A stretch of 64,000 nucleotides of DNA. Origin: Halobacillus ihumii. Lineage in GTDB: Bacteria; Bacillota; Bacilli; Bacillales; Halobacillaceae. The DNA is taken from the NCBI RefSeq assembly GCF_902726645.1, contig NZ_CACVAO010000001.1:496001-560000 (forward strand), in the 5' to 3' direction. Numbering within the stretch: position 1 is the stretch's first letter; each line of letters opens with the position of its first letter. The translations under genes and the position numbers were made by a program. Under the pieces are notes generated by a model. That model did no database searches, was not told the DNA's origin, and saw only the letters and a program-made list of their open reading frames with translations. Positions 57,726 to 64,000 of the stretch are shown in pieces.

Positions 57726-58313
57726 TTATTTAATTTCGTTTAATGTGTAGACCTGACCAGGCATATCCTTCATCAATTCCTCCAAACGTGATTTCCTACC
57801 TTCTAATTCCGTAATCCATAACAATTCAAATCGAACACCTGACATTTCTTGTATCTTCTTGTATTTATCAATCTTTCTTTTATTAACGATCATTTTTTGA
57901 GATACATCAACCTCAACGAATTTAAGAACTCCTTTGCGCTCATACTTTGCATCGCAAATAATGTACATATTTTCTGTAGCTTTTATTTTCACTTCATTTT
58001 CCCACGAACTAGGTCGTTTTAAATGAATCCATAACTGGTTACGCAATAGGAAATGCTGGACCTGTGGTGTCTTCTTTCTTACGACTTCACATCCCACCTG
58101 GTCCCGACCTGTTTTGTTCAAGTAATAAACCTTTTCCAAACCGTGTCTATAACTTGATAAATACTTACTCATTGACTGTAAAAAACGATTAGTGTTTCTT
58201 ACCCCTTTTAGATCGTGGAGTACCTGTAGTTGAGATCGCGTTAAATAGTCAAACCTTTTCAAACTCAAGAGGACGTTTTCTACCCGATTCTGTTTGATTG
58301 CAAGGTTGTTCAT
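57726..58313 (-). CDS. Replication-relaxation family protein
   Basis: About 195 residues. An N-terminal winged-helix region (about 1-60, YLTRSQLQVLHDLKG, then YYLNKTGRDQVG) and a C-terminal nuclease-like alpha/beta half (DAKYERKGVLKFVEVDVSQ) fit the Replic_Relax family of Bacillus plasmids and phages. It overlaps the end of the FtsK-like gene by 65 nt. ATG at 58313 has AAAGGAT 9 nt upstream; ATG codons at 58322 and 58319 also exist. Confidence 0.78.
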   Translation of the reverse strand: MNNLAIKQNRVENVLLSLKRFDYLTRSQLQVLHDLKGVRNTNRFLQSMSKYLSSYRHGLEKVYYLNKTGRDQVGCEVVRKKTPQVQHFLLRNQLWIHLKRPSSWENEVKIKATENMYIICDAKYERKGVLKFVEVDVSQKMIVNKRKIDKYKKIQEMSGVRFELLWITELEGRKSRLEELMKDMPGQVYTLNEIK

Positions 58314-59532
58314 ACTCATCATCCTTTCGGGATTTAATCACAATATGAGGTTTTACACGCTCCTGGATCTCTTTATTACTCATAAAAGGGGTTTGCACTG
58401 TCTGACATCGAACGTTTTTATATATGGCCCTACCAGGTATCATTGGTAAGTCTTCAGCACCAGCTTGATCTAAAACATTACTCGAAGCTGTTCCGCTATC
58501 TAGAACGAAGGATAACCGTGTAGGAATATTCCTTTTTAAATCAATCGGTACAGATCGGCTTGTTGGATATTGGGTTGCATAAACCGGATAGAAACCTGCA
58601 GCACGACCTTTTCTCCCAATTTCGGTTAGCAAGTCAATGCAACTCTGATCCCCGGCAATATCAGCTCCTTCATCAATAATAATAAAGTGCCGTTTTTTTA
58701 TCCCTGCATCTTTGACATTGCTGTACCCCTTACCTATGAAGTCCCGATATACATTTTTCATTTCATCCTGAACGGACTCCAATACGGTTTTTGCCTCTTC
58801 TGGAGTGGTAGCAAATCGCTTCACTTGCTTCAAATCTTTAAACTTCGAAAATTCAGCGCCTTCTTTGAGATCAATCAATGAGAAGCTCACATTATGAGGT
58901 TGCATAACAATTAAGGTTATAATCATCATGTTTAAATACTGTGATTTACCATACCCAGGGGTACCTGCAACAATAAGAGAATATAGCTTATCGAAATCAT
59001 GATAAATCATTCCGTTTCGGTTATGGCCAACAGGCACCTTCCAACCTTTTTTTATAAGATCTTCTTTCCAATCAATTTGTTTTGCTAGTGGTTGGTTATA
59101 GACGCTGATACGCAACATTCCATCAAAATCGATGCCGATCTCTTTCCTTGCAATCTTCTTATCTGTGACGATCTTTCTTATTTGTTTTAAAGCAGTTTTA
59201 TCCCACTTAATTTTTAAAAGATCAGACGGTTCAAACTCTAGATATTTAGAGCGCCTATTTAATCCATCCTCTAAGACATTCTTTTTATCAATGATTTCTT
59301 TTGAAGACATCCCTAATGGCAGCTGCAGGACATATTCTGTTCCTCCTTCGATTTTTCTTTTCCTCTGGATCCTCACCGTTTTCACTTTTCCATCTTCTTT
59401 AATGGTCCATCCTGAATTTGCAAAGATACGTTGAATTTTTTCTCCATCATTTGTTGCTGGTCCTTTTGTTTTCAAATAAGAATAACCGGCCACTCCCGCC
59501 ATAATAATTGTGGATCCGATCTCAACTAACAC
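58249..59532 (-). CDS. FtsK/SpoIIIE-like DNA translocase or coupling ATPase
   Basis: 427 residues. One N-terminal membrane segment (about 5-20), a DNA-binding-like alpha/beta region (30-180), then the motor domain with Walker A GTPGYGKS (190-197) and Walker B FIIIDE (283-288), and TQYPTSRSVP further on. The C-terminal gamma DNA-orienting domain of true FtsK is missing. The length is that of conjugative coupling or phage ATPases. GTG start behind GGAGGTGG. Confidence 0.88.
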   Translation of the reverse strand: MLVEIGSTIIMAGVAGYSYLKTKGPATNDGEKIQRIFANSGWTIKEDGKVKTVRIQRKRKIEGGTEYVLQLPLGMSSKEIIDKKNVLEDGLNRRSKYLEFEPSDLLKIKWDKTALKQIRKIVTDKKIARKEIGIDFDGMLRISVYNQPLAKQIDWKEDLIKKGWKVPVGHNRNGMIYHDFDKLYSLIVAGTPGYGKSQYLNMMIITLIVMQPHNVSFSLIDLKEGAEFSKFKDLKQVKRFATTPEEAKTVLESVQDEMKNVYRDFIGKGYSNVKDAGIKKRHFIIIDEGADIAGDQSCIDLLTEIGRKGRAAGFYPVYATQYPTSRSVPIDLKRNIPTRLSFVLDSGTASSNVLDQAGAEDLPMIPGRAIYKNVRCQTVQTPFMSNKEIQERVKPHIVIKSRKDDEYEQPCNQTESGRKRPLEFEKV

Positions 59533-59550
59533 CGCGCCACCTCCTAAAGA

Positions 59551-59679
59551 TATTTACAAAGTAAATAGTCCCACTTGAAAGGAATATTCCAGACACTTAA
59601 CGAACATTGATATAAAGCAGTTAGGAATGTTCCAACAACTTTTCTAGGTTGGTATTTAGTAAAGCATATTCCATTGGAA
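59551..59679. promoter_or_regulatory. Palindromic operator array between the FtsK cassette and the Cro-like gene
   Basis: Within the 226-bp divergent gap lie TATTTACAAAGTAAATA (59551-59567, 7-3-7 perfect), GGAATATTCC (59581-59590), GGAATGTTCC (59624-59633, one mismatch) and TTCCATTGGAA (59669-59679). The two GGAAT sites are 43 bp apart, four helical turns. They are candidate sites for the divergent Cro-like regulator. Confidence 0.6.
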
Positions 59680-59758
59680 GCCTGTTTTATTACTTATTAG
59701 TTCGAAAAAATTAAACGAGATTGGAATTTTATTTAGAAGTATAAAGTGAGGTGGTATT

Positions 59759-59950
59759 GTGAAGTGTAGTTTAAATGAACGGATTGATAAAAAGGGATAT
59801 AAAAAAAAGTGGATGGCTGAGAAAATGGGGGTGAGCACTGCCGTTATGTCCAGGTGGTGCGCAAACAAAGCAACACCTTCATTAGAGAATGCATTGACGC
59901 TAGCTGAATTATTGGAGTGTAGAGTGGAGGATTTATGGCAAAAAAAATAA
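59759..59950 (+). CDS. Cro/CI-type (XRE) transcriptional regulator
   Basis: 63 residues almost wholly made of one helix-turn-helix: KWMAEKMGVSTAVMSRWCANKATPSLENALTLAELL (key: MA, GVS, S-W, PSLENA-LA), the YozG/Cro-like small family. It is the only confident full-length plus-strand gene in the prophage part. GTG start with GAGGTGG 5 nt upstream. It probably controls the divergent FtsK cassette. Confidence 0.88.
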   Translation: MKCSLNERIDKKGYKKKWMAEKMGVSTAVMSRWCANKATPSLENALTLAELLECRVEDLWQKK

Positions 59951-59973
59951 GCCCCGCTGTAATGGCAGGGCAC

Positions 59974-60315
59974 TTATAGAAAGGTTATCTCTAGGATATC
60001 ATCGAACTTAATGATGATATCTTCTTTGTTTTCTTGATCGATGCAGGAGATCTTCTTTGTACTTGGGTTTAAGCCGACCACTTTTACAGGTGTGCAACTA
60101 TAATTAAATCCATTATGATGTTTCAATTCAATTGACAAATCATCACTTAAAGCAAGTTGAAGTGCAAAGCTGTTTTCTTCTATCTGTTGCTCATCCGGGA
60201 TTCTCTTCTTTTCCCTTTCATCCTCTTTCCAGAGATCTTTAATCATTTCAACATGTTCAGGCATCATCAATGCAGTCCATTTTGCCGTACCTCGATCATT
60301 AACGTTATCACCCAT
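59974..60315 (-). CDS. YolD-like protein under SOS control
   Basis: 113 residues starting MGDNVNDRGTAKWTALMMPEHVEM, the YolD-like pattern; the C-terminal half is a small beta domain (about 70-113). YolD-like genes usually precede UvrX-type Y-family polymerases in SOS operons, but no polymerase follows here. ATG at 60315 has GGAGTGG 5 nt upstream. A LexA box lies right behind its -10. Confidence 0.85.
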   Translation of the reverse strand: MGDNVNDRGTAKWTALMMPEHVEMIKDLWKEDEREKKRIPDEQQIEENSFALQLALSDDLSIELKHHNGFNYSCTPVKVVGLNPSTKKISCIDQENKEDIIIKFDDILEITFL

Positions 60316-60333
60316 TTCTTCCACTCCTAACAA

Positions 60334-60353
60334 GAACGTTTGTTCCTATTATA
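60334..60353 (-). promoter_or_regulatory. LexA (DinR) box and promoter of the YolD-like gene
   Basis: GAACAAACGTTC on the minus strand (60345-60334) fits the Bacillus SOS box GAAC-N4-GTTC exactly. TATAAT (60353-60348) with TGC before it forms an extended -10. LexA would cover the start of transcription. Confidence 0.85.
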
Positions 60354-60384
60354 GCAGAATGACTCTAGATGTATACTCATAAAT

Positions 60385-60456
60385 AAAAAGCTCCCACCCC
60401 TTCGATAGGTGAGAGCCCAAGCATGAAAGACATCACCAGTTCTATGTGATGATGGT
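60385..60456 (-). ncRNA. Possible small RNA (about 72 nt)
   Basis: A minus-strand promoter TTGCTT (60490-60485), 16 nt, TATAAT (60468-60463) predicts a start near 60456. A terminator at 60416-60385 (GCTCTCACC / GGTGGGAGC, then TTTTTATTT) ends it. Inside, a small hairpin ATCAC / GTGAT lies near 60430-60450. No open frame fits. The terminator might instead serve the late phage operon. Confidence 0.4.
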
Positions 60457-60542
60457 AAATTAATTATAATCTTTTTCCAAAATAAAGCAATAATTATTTT
60501 ATGAGTATGTTAAAATGCAGAAAAATAAGGAGGGTGATAGGA

Positions 60543-60575
60543 ATGAAGGATCCAGGTAATCCAGGCGGAGGATAA
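60543..60575 (+). CDS. Ten-codon ORF MKDPGNPGGG
   Basis: ATG at 60543 has a perfect AAGGAGG at 9 nt, and an extended -10 (TGTTAAAAT, ending near 60516) lies upstream. After ten codons a TAA (60573) follows, with a terminator starting 2 nt later. Such a complete expression unit for so short a frame is unusual. It could be a peptide signal, an RNA with a decoy ORF, or chance. Confidence 0.45.
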   Translation: MKDPGNPGGG

Positions 60576-60576
60576 T

Positions 60577-60612
60577 TAAAAAAAGCCCCGCCATAGTTTG
60601 GCAGGGCTTTTG
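60577..60612. terminator. Bidirectional terminator between the tiny ORF and the endolysin
   Basis: AAAAGCCC-C-GCCA and TGGC-A-GGGCTTTT pair around TAGTT with T runs on both strands; it ends both the plus-strand tiny ORF and the minus-strand lysis operon. Confidence 0.85.
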
Positions 60613-60614
60613 CT

Positions 60615-61568
60615 TTACTTCATGACTTCGATTAGTTTAGCTCGTGTTTTAGGACCATACACCTCATCAACCTTCAAGCCATAGTAAGACTGAAAACGTC
60701 CGACTGCATCGGCAGTATCCGGTCCATACCAACTATCACATCCGTTATTTGGTGCGCCTTTCTCCGGGTAGAAATAAACGCTCGATGTTGCTTCTTGTAC
60801 CGCTAAGACACCGCTACCGTGAAACATTGGCTCTTTTTCATCATACCAATATGTTTCATGTGGCAATGTTGGTTTTTGGGCCTCTTTTAGTTCCTGAGTG
60901 GTAACAGGTCCGACCTTGCCGTCTACAGTAATACCTCTATCTGCCTGAAATTCCTTAACAGCATCCTTCGTCTCATCGCCAAAGTGACTGTCTGCTCCAT
61001 ACTCGGACAGATCGTAACCAAGATCGATGAGAGTTTCTTGCAAGTCCTCCACAGCTGCACCACTATCACCCTTTTCGAGTAGCCCGTCATCACTAGGAGC
61101 TGTATAAGTAACGCCCCCTAGATCCGGTCGTTGTCCAGCTCGTAACTGAGAGAGGCTTAATCCCCCGGTCATTTGCAAATGCGGGTTATCTACAAATCCT
61201 GACCAGTCACCGCCCCATTCAAACCCTAGTGACTTGCCAATAGCTGCAACGCGGCGCCAGTCGCTATTGACTACCCATATAGCACGTTGTCCATCATTGG
61301 ACGTTAAGAAGAAGTCAACAGCCAAACCAAAGTTATGATAAGACTCTCCTGGTTCAGCATAGGTCACAATATTACCTGGTGCTGTTCGCCCTTTCGAATA
61401 CAACCTTGCCTGTTCCGAATAAGTACGCAAACCGTCACTGATTTGCGCTGTAATTCCCTCACTGTAAGCACGTTCAATTGTTTCAATCGCTGCTTCTTTG
61501 ACGACAGGGTGAACATTACCCATATTTCGGACAGAACGACTAATTAATGTTTGTAATGATACAGTCAT
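60615..61568 (-). CDS. Phage endolysin: M15-type peptidase with two peptidoglycan-binding domains
   Basis: 317 residues. The N-terminal domain (about 18-140) is a VanY/CwlK-like L-alanyl-D-glutamate peptidase; zinc ligands are H78 and D85 in SYHNFGLAVDF and H130 in NPHLQM. Two C-terminal PG_binding_1 domains follow (about 160-215 and 250-315). It cuts the cell-wall cross-link at lysis. It is last in the XhlA-holin-endolysin operon. ATG behind AAAGGAG. Confidence 0.93.
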   Translation of the reverse strand: MTVSLQTLISRSVRNMGNVHPVVKEAAIETIERAYSEGITAQISDGLRTYSEQARLYSKGRTAPGNIVTYAEPGESYHNFGLAVDFFLTSNDGQRAIWVVNSDWRRVAAIGKSLGFEWGGDWSGFVDNPHLQMTGGLSLSQLRAGQRPDLGGVTYTAPSDDGLLEKGDSGAAVEDLQETLIDLGYDLSEYGADSHFGDETKDAVKEFQADRGITVDGKVGPVTTQELKEAQKPTLPHETYWYDEKEPMFHGSGVLAVQEATSSVYFYPEKGAPNNGCDSWYGPDTADAVGRFQSYYGLKVDEVYGPKTRAKLIEVMK

Positions 61569-61570
61569 AA

Positions 61571-61837
61571 TTAATTAACTCCTTTCGTGGATCCACTTCG
61601 TTGATTTAGAATTTCAAACAACCCAGTAGCTGATAGTCCCGCAAATGCTCCAGCCCAAAGACGTAAGATAAGGTTTAAATCAGTAAACGGGTAAGCTAAT
61701 GCGCCAATGCCGATCCCTAATACAAAGCTTAAAGCTGGCACCCAGTTCTTAGGTACATTCACTGTCCTTTTTACTAATTCAACTGCTCCTGCTAAAAGTG
61801 GTGCGATGACTGTTGCAAAAATCAATACTGCTTCCAT
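61571..61837 (-). CDS. Phage holin (A118-like)
   Basis: 88 residues with three hydrophobic segments (about 4-20, 33-50, 58-77) and a charged tail RSGSTKG. The block NWVPALSFVLGIGIGALAYPF and AGAFAGLSATGLFE resemble Listeria phage A118 holin. It opens the membrane for the endolysin encoded 3 nt downstream. ATG behind TAGGAGGAG. Confidence 0.88.
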   Translation of the reverse strand: MEAVLIFATVIAPLLAGAVELVKRTVNVPKNWVPALSFVLGIGIGALAYPFTDLNLILRLWAGAFAGLSATGLFEILNQRSGSTKGVN

Positions 61838-61849
61838 ATGAATCTCCTC

Positions 61850-62164
61850 CTATGCTAATAATTGGACCAGAGCATAAAAAATGGCGGTTATAATACCGCC
61901 AGCTCCAGTGATGTTTAAGATTACTTTCCAGAAGTTCGAGACTTTCATTTTATTAGTCGATAAGTGATGATCGATTAGAGTGTTCAATAGTTTTTTCTGT
62001 TCGTCGTTCTGCTGTTTTTGAATATTTCCTTGCTCCTTAATGGTCTTTTCCACGTTATCAACTTTAGTTGAGAAGGTACTGAAAGTGTTCTCTAATGTTG
62101 TAATACGCCTTTCGTGATCTTGCCATACAGGCATGTCTTCCATCTCCTTCATTTCCTTTGACAT
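61850..62164 (-). CDS. XhlA-like lysis protein
   Basis: 104 residues: acidic N-terminus, a coiled coil (about 20-65) and a single C-terminal membrane helix (about 80-102, ILNITGAGGIITAIFYALVQLL). This is the XhlA form, which works with the holin in PBSX-type lysis. ATG at 62164 follows GAGGGGG; the frame opens 10 codons earlier. Confidence 0.85.
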   Translation of the reverse strand: MSKEMKEMEDMPVWQDHERRITTLENTFSTFSTKVDNVEKTIKEQGNIQKQQNDEQKKLLNTLIDHHLSTNKMKVSNFWKVILNITGAGGIITAIFYALVQLLA

Positions 62165-62223
62165 TTTCAACCCCCTCAATAAAATACTGACCACCCATGT
62201 ACCAAGTGGATGGTTTAGAGCAA

Positions 62224-62248
62224 TAAAAAAAAGAACCCCGAAGGATTC
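62224..62248 (-). terminator. Terminator after the lipoprotein gene
   Basis: GAATCC and GGGTTC (one G-T pair) close on a TTCG tetraloop and run into TTTTTTTT on the minus strand. It separates the lipoprotein gene from the lysis operon. Confidence 0.9.
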
Positions 62249-62250
62249 TT

Positions 62251-62715
62251 TTACTGAGCCATTGCTGGCAACACGTTATACATTTTTTTGCCTTTTACTT
62301 TATAAGTTTTGTCTTCAACTTTTATCGTAAATGTTGGCTTAATCCATTTAACTAGCTGCGAATCAAGACCATTATAATAATACATTAATCGTTCGTTGAT
62401 CTTTGTTTCTCCAGATTCTAAAACTTCACCGTTTAAAATGTTTGAATTGTCTTCGCTTAACGTAAACCCTTGTAATCCACCAGTGACTGGATCACCTTCA
62501 AATACTTTAATATCTTTGCCAGTATTGTTGACCAGTTTCATAGTTACTGTAAATCCATTGCCATTGTGCGAAAAAGAATACTCTGGAATCATCTTGAAAC
62601 CTTCCAAGTTGAATTCTGGTTCTCCTGAAACTTCTTCCGCCTGTTTGACTTCTCCTTCAGCACATCCGACAATAACCAAAAAGCACACGACAACAACCGT
62701 TAGTAATGACTTCAT
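62251..62715 (-). CDS. Prophage-encoded lipoprotein (moron-like)
   Basis: 154 residues. The signal peptide MKSLLTVVVVCFLVIVGCAEG has a lipobox VIVGC with lipidated C18. The mature part (about 45-150) is an all-beta domain with FTVTMKLVNNTGKDIKVFEG, similar to BsuPI or other Ig-like lipoprotein domains. It has its own terminator and a possible promoter (TTATCA, 17, TATGAT), so it is likely expressed in the lysogen. A surface role such as superinfection exclusion is inference. Confidence 0.85.
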   Translation of the reverse strand: MKSLLTVVVVCFLVIVGCAEGEVKQAEEVSGEPEFNLEGFKMIPEYSFSHNGNGFTVTMKLVNNTGKDIKVFEGDPVTGGLQGFTLSEDNSNILNGEVLESGETKINERLMYYYNGLDSQLVKWIKPTFTIKVEDKTYKVKGKKMYNVLPAMAQ

Positions 62716-62743
62716 TATTGTAACCTCCCACAGTTACCCCATT

Positions 62744-62806
62744 TAATATTGCAGGCAGGAAGGTGGGTGCCTTCCTTTCGCCCCGTCGGGCTAGCCTGTA
62801 ATATTA
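62744..62806 (-). other. Three-way-junction element upstream of the lipoprotein gene
   Basis: Outer arms TAATATTGCAGGC (62744-62756) and GCCTGTAATATTA (62794-62806) pair with one mismatch. They enclose two hairpins: GGAAGG / CCTTCC (62758-62775) and GCCC / GGGC with a CGTC loop (62780-62791). On the minus strand the junction linkers are TA, GAAA and T. No T run follows, so it is not a terminator. Confidence 0.65.
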
Positions 62807-62845
62807 TCATACACAAATCTTTCCAATATGATAACCCCCTTTCCA

Positions 62846-63040
62846 TTATTTGTGTTCTTGATTATAAATATCGGCGGGTGTCACACCCTTAATATCTATC
62901 CTAGATCGCGTCAACCCGCCGATTTCAACAGAATTAATGGTTTCATCGTTCAATTTTGTATTGAGAACTGTTGCATCAAAGTCTTCAACCTCCACATCGA
63001 AGATATGACCGCTATGTGTTTCTATGGTTAATTGCACCAT
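62846..63040 (-). CDS. Small phage protein of unknown function
   Basis: 64 residues, mostly beta: MVQLTIETHSGHIFDVEVED at the start and acidic overall. ATG behind TAGGAGG and its first base overlaps the end of the fibre gene, so both belong to one late operon. I do not recognise a family; a small tail-associated or chaperone protein is plausible. Confidence 0.72.
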   Translation of the reverse strand: MVQLTIETHSGHIFDVEVEDFDATVLNTKLNDETINSVEIGGLTRSRIDIKGVTPADIYNQEHK

Positions 63041-64000
63041 TAATAACTTCCTCCTAAGTGGCTCTGAATAAAAAGTCTTGATACTATGTTTGCGTTTATC
63101 CTAGCAAGAGTATCAGGTGTTAAAGTAATTTCATGCCAGGTCCCACGCTGTACTTTCCCACCACTGTCTTTTGACAGATAAGGAATCAAATCAATCATGT
63201 TTCCACTTGCACCAGTCGTAGGCATTAAGTTCCCGTCTACTCTTATCTCCACTTCGGACGGCCTATCCTGTAACTTATAAATTCCGTGTTTCACATCATG
63301 AGTGTGATCCGGCAACTCAAGCTGATGCGTGTGCTCTGGTATGCTCACCTCATGAGAGTGGGATGGAACCGTGAAGTCGTGTGAGTGGCTTGGAATATTT
63401 ACATCATGACTGTGATTAGGTGTATTAAATGAGTGTGAATGGTTAGGTATTGAAACGCTATGACTATGATCTCCGTCAGCAGAATACGTGCTGAAGGCCC
63501 CGGGAGTTGATGAAGGTAAATACAAGCTTGTAAAGCCGACTCCTTCAACATAAACGTCAAACAAATTATAATTATCCGGGGGAGGGTAATTTGTTCCACT
63601 TCCAATGGAAGCTATTGTGTGTCTGTGACTCCCACCGTTATCGGAAGATTGAACAGATCCTCCGCCACTTTCAGTTGATTTACTTACTCCTCCACCGCTT
63701 GAACTCGTCTGAACTGATCCGCCGCCTGACTCAGTGGATTTAGATACGCTTCCGCCGCTTGTCGTTGTCCGAGTTGTACTTCCGCCGCTTGCAGTAGACT
63801 TGATTATTGCTCCTCCACCTTCAGTAGCTTGCGCGTATGCTCTGAATGCCTCTGTTTCGAAAGATAGATCAAGCGTATTGATATTCACTAGATCATTGGG
63901 TAAGAAGAATCGGATTGTTGCAGGATTGTTTGGATCACAGTTGTCCTGGTAATCATGAGAGTCAATGTTAGTCGAACCCTGCGAGTACGCTTCATTCACC
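63040..64000 (-). CDS. Phage tail/fibre protein with HxH and Ser-Gly repeats (5' end beyond window)
   Basis: At least 319 codons; the frame is open to the edge, so the true start lies outside. Residues 61-124 (counted from base 63999) are six decapeptide-like Ser/Gly/Thr repeats. Residues 175-236 are seven tandem nonapeptides with His-x-His, such as VPSHSHEVS. The C-terminal part (about 237-319) is a small globular domain. Layout fits a trimeric tail fibre; the His pairs may hold metal ions as in T4 gp37. Confidence 0.8.
   Translation of the reverse strand, partial: VNEAYSQGSTNIDSHDYQDNCDPNNPATIRFFLPNDLVNINTLDLSFETEAFRAYAQATEGGGAIIKSTASGGSTTRTTTSGGSVSKSTESGGGSVQTSSSGGGVSKSTESGGGSVQSSDNGGSHRHTIASIGSGTNYPPPDNYNLFDVYVEGVGFTSLYLPSSTPGAFSTYSADGDHSHSVSIPNHSHSFNTPNHSHDVNIPSHSHDFTVPSHSHEVSIPEHTHQLELPDHTHDVKHGIYKLQDRPSEVEIRVDGNLMPTTGASGNMIDLIPYLSKDSGGKVQRGTWHEITLTPDTLARINANIVSRLFIQSHLGGSY

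Larger units (their letters stand above)
57041..64000. mobile_element. Prophage end inserted upstream of ezrA (continues beyond window)
   Basis: From here rightwards the genes are phage-like: FtsK-like and replication-relaxation proteins, Cro-like and YolD-like genes, endolysin-holin-XhlA lysis module, and tail fibre. Backbone genes expected after ezrA in Bacillus (hisJ, rpsD region) are missing. The attachment site should lie between the ezrA promoter (56935) and 57041; without the other end I cannot name it. No integrase is in the window. Confidence 0.85.

Noticed and set aside
59656..59973. 105-codon minus-strand frame opposite the Cro-like gene
   Set aside because: It overlaps the Cro-like gene completely, crosses the operator region and looks like non-coding translation.
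60385..60612. Type I toxin-antitoxin pair
   Set aside because: The decapeptide is not hydrophobic and the two predicted transcripts do not overlap, unlike BsrG/SR4-type systems.
62744..62806. Hammerhead ribozyme
   Set aside because: The three-stem layout and the GAAA and T linkers fit a type I hammerhead, but the essential CUGAUGA between stems I and II is absent (only UA).
62798..62806. TAATATTAC, the nick motif of CRESS/geminivirus replication proteins
   Set aside because: It is a 9-nt AT-rich match with no Rep-type gene nearby; chance is sufficient.
63292..63477. 27-bp periodic repeats as a possible CRISPR array
   Set aside because: The repeats are in frame, have no unique spacers and encode the HxH nonapeptides.

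Overview
The window looks like the chromosome of a low-GC Gram-positive spore-former of the Bacillaceae. The gene order infC-thrS-ytxC-dnaI-dnaB-nrdR-speD-gapB-coaE-ytaF-mutM-polA-phoRP-mdh-icd-citZ-ytvI/fxsA-pyk-pfkA-accAD-malic enzyme-dnaE-ytrHI-nrnA-ytpI-ytoI-ytkL-ald-moaB-ackA-ytxK-nadK-ytcJ-thiI-nifS-ezrA follows that of Bacillus subtilis closely. Protein divergence and the dispersed intergenic repeats suggest a Halobacillus/Virgibacillus-like relative rather than B. subtilis itself; the genus cannot be fixed from this sequence alone. Almost all genes lie on the minus strand.

Region by region: 1-3.5 kb holds the 5' part of infC with its L20-type attenuated leader, a composite intergenic repeat, and thrS under a T-box. 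3.5-14.4 kb holds primosome genes, nrdR, speD, gapB and the polA-mutM-ytaF-coaE repair group. 14.5-30.2 kb is phosphate signalling (phoPR) and central carbon metabolism: TCA cycle genes mdh-icd-citZ, glycolytic pfkA-pyk, accAD and malic enzyme, with several CcpA-type cre sites. 30-38.9 kb holds dnaE, sporulation membrane genes, nanoRNase, a CBS-domain regulator and a metallo-hydrolase. 38.9-43.1 kb is an envelope-stress cluster (DUF4178, PspA, DUF4247, DUF350, membrane-bound aminopropyltransferase-like protein) behind an ECF-type promoter. 43-57 kb returns to housekeeping genes and ends at ezrA.

From about 57.0 kb to the right edge the sequence is one end of a prophage on the chromosome side of ezrA. 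From the right edge leftwards it reads: a His-rich repeat fibre/tail protein, a small protein, an independently terminated lipoprotein gene (moron-like) with a three-way-junction leader, the XhlA-holin-endolysin lysis module, a tiny 10-codon ORF with a possible small RNA, an SOS-controlled YolD-like gene, a Cro-like regulator with a palindromic operator array, and a cassette of an FtsK-like ATPase, a replication-relaxation protein, a pilin-like two-helix membrane protein and a zinc-finger miniprotein. The last cassette, the lipoprotein unit and the tiny ORF are the parts least explained by known biology.

All calls rest on reading the sequence and on remembered family features. No search was run. 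Promoters, operators and RNA structures are pattern matches, not measurements.
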